Below are positions 5,719 through 7,707 of a stretch of 7,707 bases of DNA, in pieces. The translations under genes were made by a program, and so were the position numbers. This stretch comes from Desulfobacteraceae bacterium 4572_19 (GTDB lineage: Bacteria > Desulfobacterota > Desulfobacteria > Desulfobacterales > NBLS01): positions 1 through 7,707 of the forward strand of contig NBLS01000017.1 of the NCBI GenBank assembly GCA_002084385.1, in the 5' to 3' direction. Below the pieces are notes generated by a model, which was given only the letters and a program-made list of their open reading frames with translations, did no database searches and was not told where the DNA came from. How positions within the stretch are numbered: position 1 is the stretch's first letter; each line of letters opens with the position of its first letter.

Positions 5719-6885
5719 TTAATAAAGTTCAAATTTTGTTAGACGGCCATCTAATCCACCATTTTTAAATGGCTTTTTCCATTTTGGTTTTAAACCAATG
5801 CTTTTAAGCAGTTCACGTTCTCCAAAATATATATATGCGGTGGAATTTGTACATTTCTGCTTTAAAAAATCACCAAAAGATTTGTAGAATTTATTCATAT
5901 CATCATCTTTACCAAGTCTGATGCCATATGGAGGATTACATACAATAACCGAATCATTTATAGATTTGATTTTATTAAAATCTTGTACTTTTAATTTAAT
6001 ATTTCTACCTTCAGGAAGTTCCCTCATATTGGTTCTTGCAGCCGAAATAGCCTTTACTGAAATATCACTGCCTGCTATAAGTCCCTTTGGAAGAGTTCTA
6101 ATTTTCTTATTTTCTACAGATTTTAATTCCTGCCAAAGATCCCTGTTATAATCTGGAAGGTATTCAAAACCAAATTGATTTCTTAAATATGCAGATGGTA
6201 CATTGCAATAATGCATTAAAGCTTCACTTAACAACGTTCCCGACCCACACATGGGATCATATAACGGTTTTTCACCATTCCACCCAGACATACGAATAAT
6301 TGCCGCTGCAAGAGTTTCCTGAATTGGAGCCGGAACGGATTCTTTCCGGTATCCACGCCGGTGAAGAGCACCTCCTGATGTTGCAATTGAGATTACAGCC
6401 TTATCCTTTCGAATATGCAGATTAATCCAGATATCAGGATCGAGGGGATCCACATCAGGGCGAGAACCTGTTTTGTCACGTATTGTATCCACAACAGCAT
6501 CTTTTAGTTTTTGGGACGCATAACGAGAGTGTGATATTTCACTGTCTGACACATTGGCAAAAATTGCAAACGTATCATAGGAGGAAATTAACTCCGCCCA
6601 TGGAATTATCTTGGCAATTCGATAAAGTGCTTTATCATCAGGGCAGTTAAATCTTATAAGGGGAGCCAGAAATCTTGAAAAGAGCCTTGCTTTATAATTA
6701 ATTCGGTACAGATCTTCTTTCGATGCGGTAAAATAAATTCCCCTTCGATCACGTTCAATATTTTCTGCGTTAAATTCTGATAACTCGCTAACTCCCATAT
6801 CTAAAACATCTTCTGGAAGTTGTGCAAAATATCTATTGGAATCTTGATATATATAACGAAATTTTTTTTCTGATCTATAATCCAT
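5719..6885 (-). CDS. THUMP-domain class I SAM-dependent RNA methyltransferase (RlmL N-half / YpsC type)
   Basis: A 388-aa RNA guanine-N2 methyltransferase homologue, probably acting on 23S rRNA like the N-terminal half of E. coli RlmL and Bacillus YpsC. A ferredoxin-like/THUMP RNA-binding part covers about residues 15-168, followed by the family linker ALHRRGYR (173-180). The Rossmann-fold domain shows SAM motif I DPMCGSGT (210-217) and the catalytic NPPYG motif (317-321). The C-terminus GRLTKFELY is typical, and the length is normal for the single-enzyme form without an RlmK half. The ATG at 6883-6885 has no strong ribosome site; the reading RYFAQLPEDVLDMG from residue 18 matches the family N-terminus, so the start is at most slightly off. 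It stands alone: convergent with MATE, with its own 339-nt upstream region. The exact target base is not readable from sequence. Confidence 0.92.
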   Translation of the reverse strand: MDYRSEKKFRYIYQDSNRYFAQLPEDVLDMGVSELSEFNAENIERDRRGIYFTASKEDLYRINYKARLFSRFLAPLIRFNCPDDKALYRIAKIIPWAELISSYDTFAIFANVSDSEISHSRYASQKLKDAVVDTIRDKTGSRPDVDPLDPDIWINLHIRKDKAVISIATSGGALHRRGYRKESVPAPIQETLAAAIIRMSGWNGEKPLYDPMCGSGTLLSEALMHYCNVPSAYLRNQFGFEYLPDYNRDLWQELKSVENKKIRTLPKGLIAGSDISVKAISAARTNMRELPEGRNIKLKVQDFNKIKSINDSVIVCNPPYGIRLGKDDDMNKFYKSFGDFLKQKCTNSTAYIYFGERELLKSIGLKPKWKKPFKNGGLDGRLTKFELY

Positions 6886-6916
6886 TTAACTAATCACTTT
6901 TCATCATTAACCTACT

Positions 6917-7059
6917 TAATCTCACCTGATTGAAATTAAGGGTTTTGTTTTAGGCATTCGAATCTCACCTTTTTTAAAAAAATCTTTTTTCAAAGGTGGA
7001 ATATCAGAATAATTAATTTCAGAATCAGGTACTTGTGAACGCTTACAAATGTGAGATTA
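6917..7059. repeat. Nested imperfect palindrome, remnant of an element core
   Basis: Three nested pairs share one centre: TAATCTCAC (6917-6925) / GTGAGATTA (7051-7059); the 16-nt arm 6924-6939 against the 18-nt arm 7013-7030; and CACCTTT (6966-6972) / AAAGGTG (6992-6998). The right arm holds about 20 extra bases, including GTGAACGCTTAC, that the left arm lacks. It looks like the large hairpin of a MITE-like element with a different core from the copy at 3814 and a lost left end. Confidence 0.5.
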
Positions 7060-7094
7060 CCGAAAAATCACATTTCTTGGTCGTGAACGGTTAC
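7031..7094 (-). repeat. Partial second copy of the MITE-like element end (inverted relative to 3814-3877)
   Basis: It matches the reverse complement of 3814-3877 at 62 of 64 positions: GTGAACGCTTAC (7035-7046), hairpin AAATGTGA/TCACATTT (7047-7054 with 7068-7075), a 7-bp spacer, then the terminal GTGAACGGTTAC (7083-7094). No opposite end and no 8-bp target duplication were found beside it, so it is one-ended or rearranged. Confidence 0.75.
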
Positions 7095-7158
7095 GTATAA
7101 AGCTTATCCCAATTGGTTTTTAATTTCTTATTTAAAGATTTTAATTTCATGTTTGCGT

Positions 7159-7187
7159 AGTGTATATACAATATATAAATACGTCAA
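7159..7187 (-). promoter_or_regulatory. Candidate promoter for the RNA methyltransferase gene
   Basis: Minus strand TTGACG (7187-7182), a 17-nt spacer and TACACT (7164-7159). The -35 box lies in AAATCATCTTGACGTA, which matches the tetR promoter (AAATCATCTTGACATA, 4037-4022) at 15 of 16 bases. The leader would be about 270 nt and pass through the palindromes at 6917-7094. Confidence 0.35.
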
Positions 7188-7224
7188 GATGATTTTTATG
7201 AAGATATTTTAATAATTTAAAGCA

Positions 7225-7707
7225 TCAGGATTTTATCAAATTAACATACTTCCCCGGAACCGGTGTAATTCTTGGCATGTTGCCAAGGGGGCTTTGGTCT
7301 ATCAGGATATTGCAACCATAGACTTTTTCTAATATTTCAAATTTTAAAATTTCGTTGGGGCTTCCCATGGATATTATTTTGCCGTTTGCAAGAATCAACA
7401 TGGAATCTGCATATTCGGCGGCAAGGTTTATGTCGTGGGAAACCATGATGATTGTCATGTTTTTTTGGGCTTTTAGTTTTTCCATAAGATCCATGATTTT
7501 TATTTGATGTGCAAGATCGGATGGTTGCTGACAAATTGCTCTTGATATAAAAACACGCTGTCTTTCTCCGCCACTCAATTGTGGTATTCTGCGTTTTGCA
7601 AAGGGCAGAATGCCGGTAAATTCCATGGATTCGTGGGCTGTTTCCAAATCTTCTTTTTGATCAAGACCGAGAATACCCAAATGGGGAGAACGTCCGAGCA
7701 TAACGAG
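7225..7707 (-). pseudogene. ABC transporter ATP-binding protein, FecE/BtuD type, 5' end outside window, Walker B segment missing
   Basis: The C-terminal part of an ATPase for iron-siderophore, haem or cobalamin import (FecCD-partner family). The frame is open through the right edge (two more codons before the ATG at 7699-7701), so the start and the Walker A motif lie outside the window. Counting from that internal Met, visible marks are MLGRSPHLG (1-9), the ABC signature LSGGERQ (42-48), the switch histidine in MVSHD (H89), and the family tail VYGCNILIDQSPLGNMPRITP. Between SRAICQQP (ends residue 60) and SDLAHQ the expected Walker B/D-loop segment (LLLDEPTSxLD) is absent, an apparent in-frame loss of about 11 codons at 7521/7522. 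Without the Walker B Asp and catalytic Glu, ATP hydrolysis should fail, so it is called a likely pseudogene. An assembly error or a sequenced deletion variant are alternatives. The gene for its permease should lie upstream, outside the window. Confidence 0.8.

Larger units (their letters stand above)
6886..7224. other. Intergenic region upstream of the RNA methyltransferase gene
   Basis: No credible gene in 339 nt. It contains nested inverted repeats (6917-7059), a 64-bp block matching the MITE-like element (7031-7094), and a minus-strand promoter-like pair (7159-7187). The rest is AT-rich sequence with nothing recognisable. Confidence 0.7.

Overview
The window looks like chromosome of a low-GC, strictly or mainly anaerobic bacterium, most probably a Desulfobacterota (Desulfobacteraceae-like) sulfate reducer. 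The pointers are a membrane iron-sulfur oxidoreductase fused to a NarI-like haem-b domain next to etfB, an acyl-CoA-type TetR regulator, and AT-rich intergenic DNA full of short palindromic repeats. This assignment comes from gene family and style, not from any marker gene.

Layout. Positions 1-2810 hold a minus-strand operon: the ETF:quinone oxidoreductase-like protein (EMO/FadF/DUF224 type, 747-2810), then etfB (1-575, running off the left edge, with etfA expected beyond). A minus-strand TetR/FadR-like regulator lies at 3166-3798. A plus-strand MATE/NorM efflux pump (4275-5624) converges on a minus-strand THUMP/RlmL-type RNA methyltransferase (5719-6885). The right edge holds the 3' part of a siderophore/cobalamin-type ABC ATPase (7225-7707), which lacks its Walker B segment.

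How the genes work together. EtfAB collects electrons from acyl-CoA dehydrogenases. The 687-aa membrane protein would pass them through iron-sulfur clusters and haem b to menaquinone. The TetR protein resembles the FadR group of beta-oxidation regulators. Two palindromes sharing TGAAT-N4-ATTCATT, one upstream of the oxidoreductase and one over a good tetR promoter, are its likely operators; the tetR one closely matches the Bacillus FadR box.

The most unusual content is between genes. (1) A 155-bp MITE-like element (3814-3968) has IS66-like GTAA(G/T)CG ends and a perfect 8-bp target duplication. It has inserted into the tetR leader, between promoter/operator and coding region. (2) A 64-bp piece of the same element family recurs in inverted orientation at 7031-7094, so the MATE-methyltransferase segment is bracketed by inverted repeats. 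(3) A separate family of about 75-bp double-hairpin repeats occurs six times in four gene gaps. Its T-run strand is placed to terminate tetR and the methyltransferase but to spare the oxidoreductase-etfB operon. No CRISPR, tRNA, rRNA or phage genes were seen.
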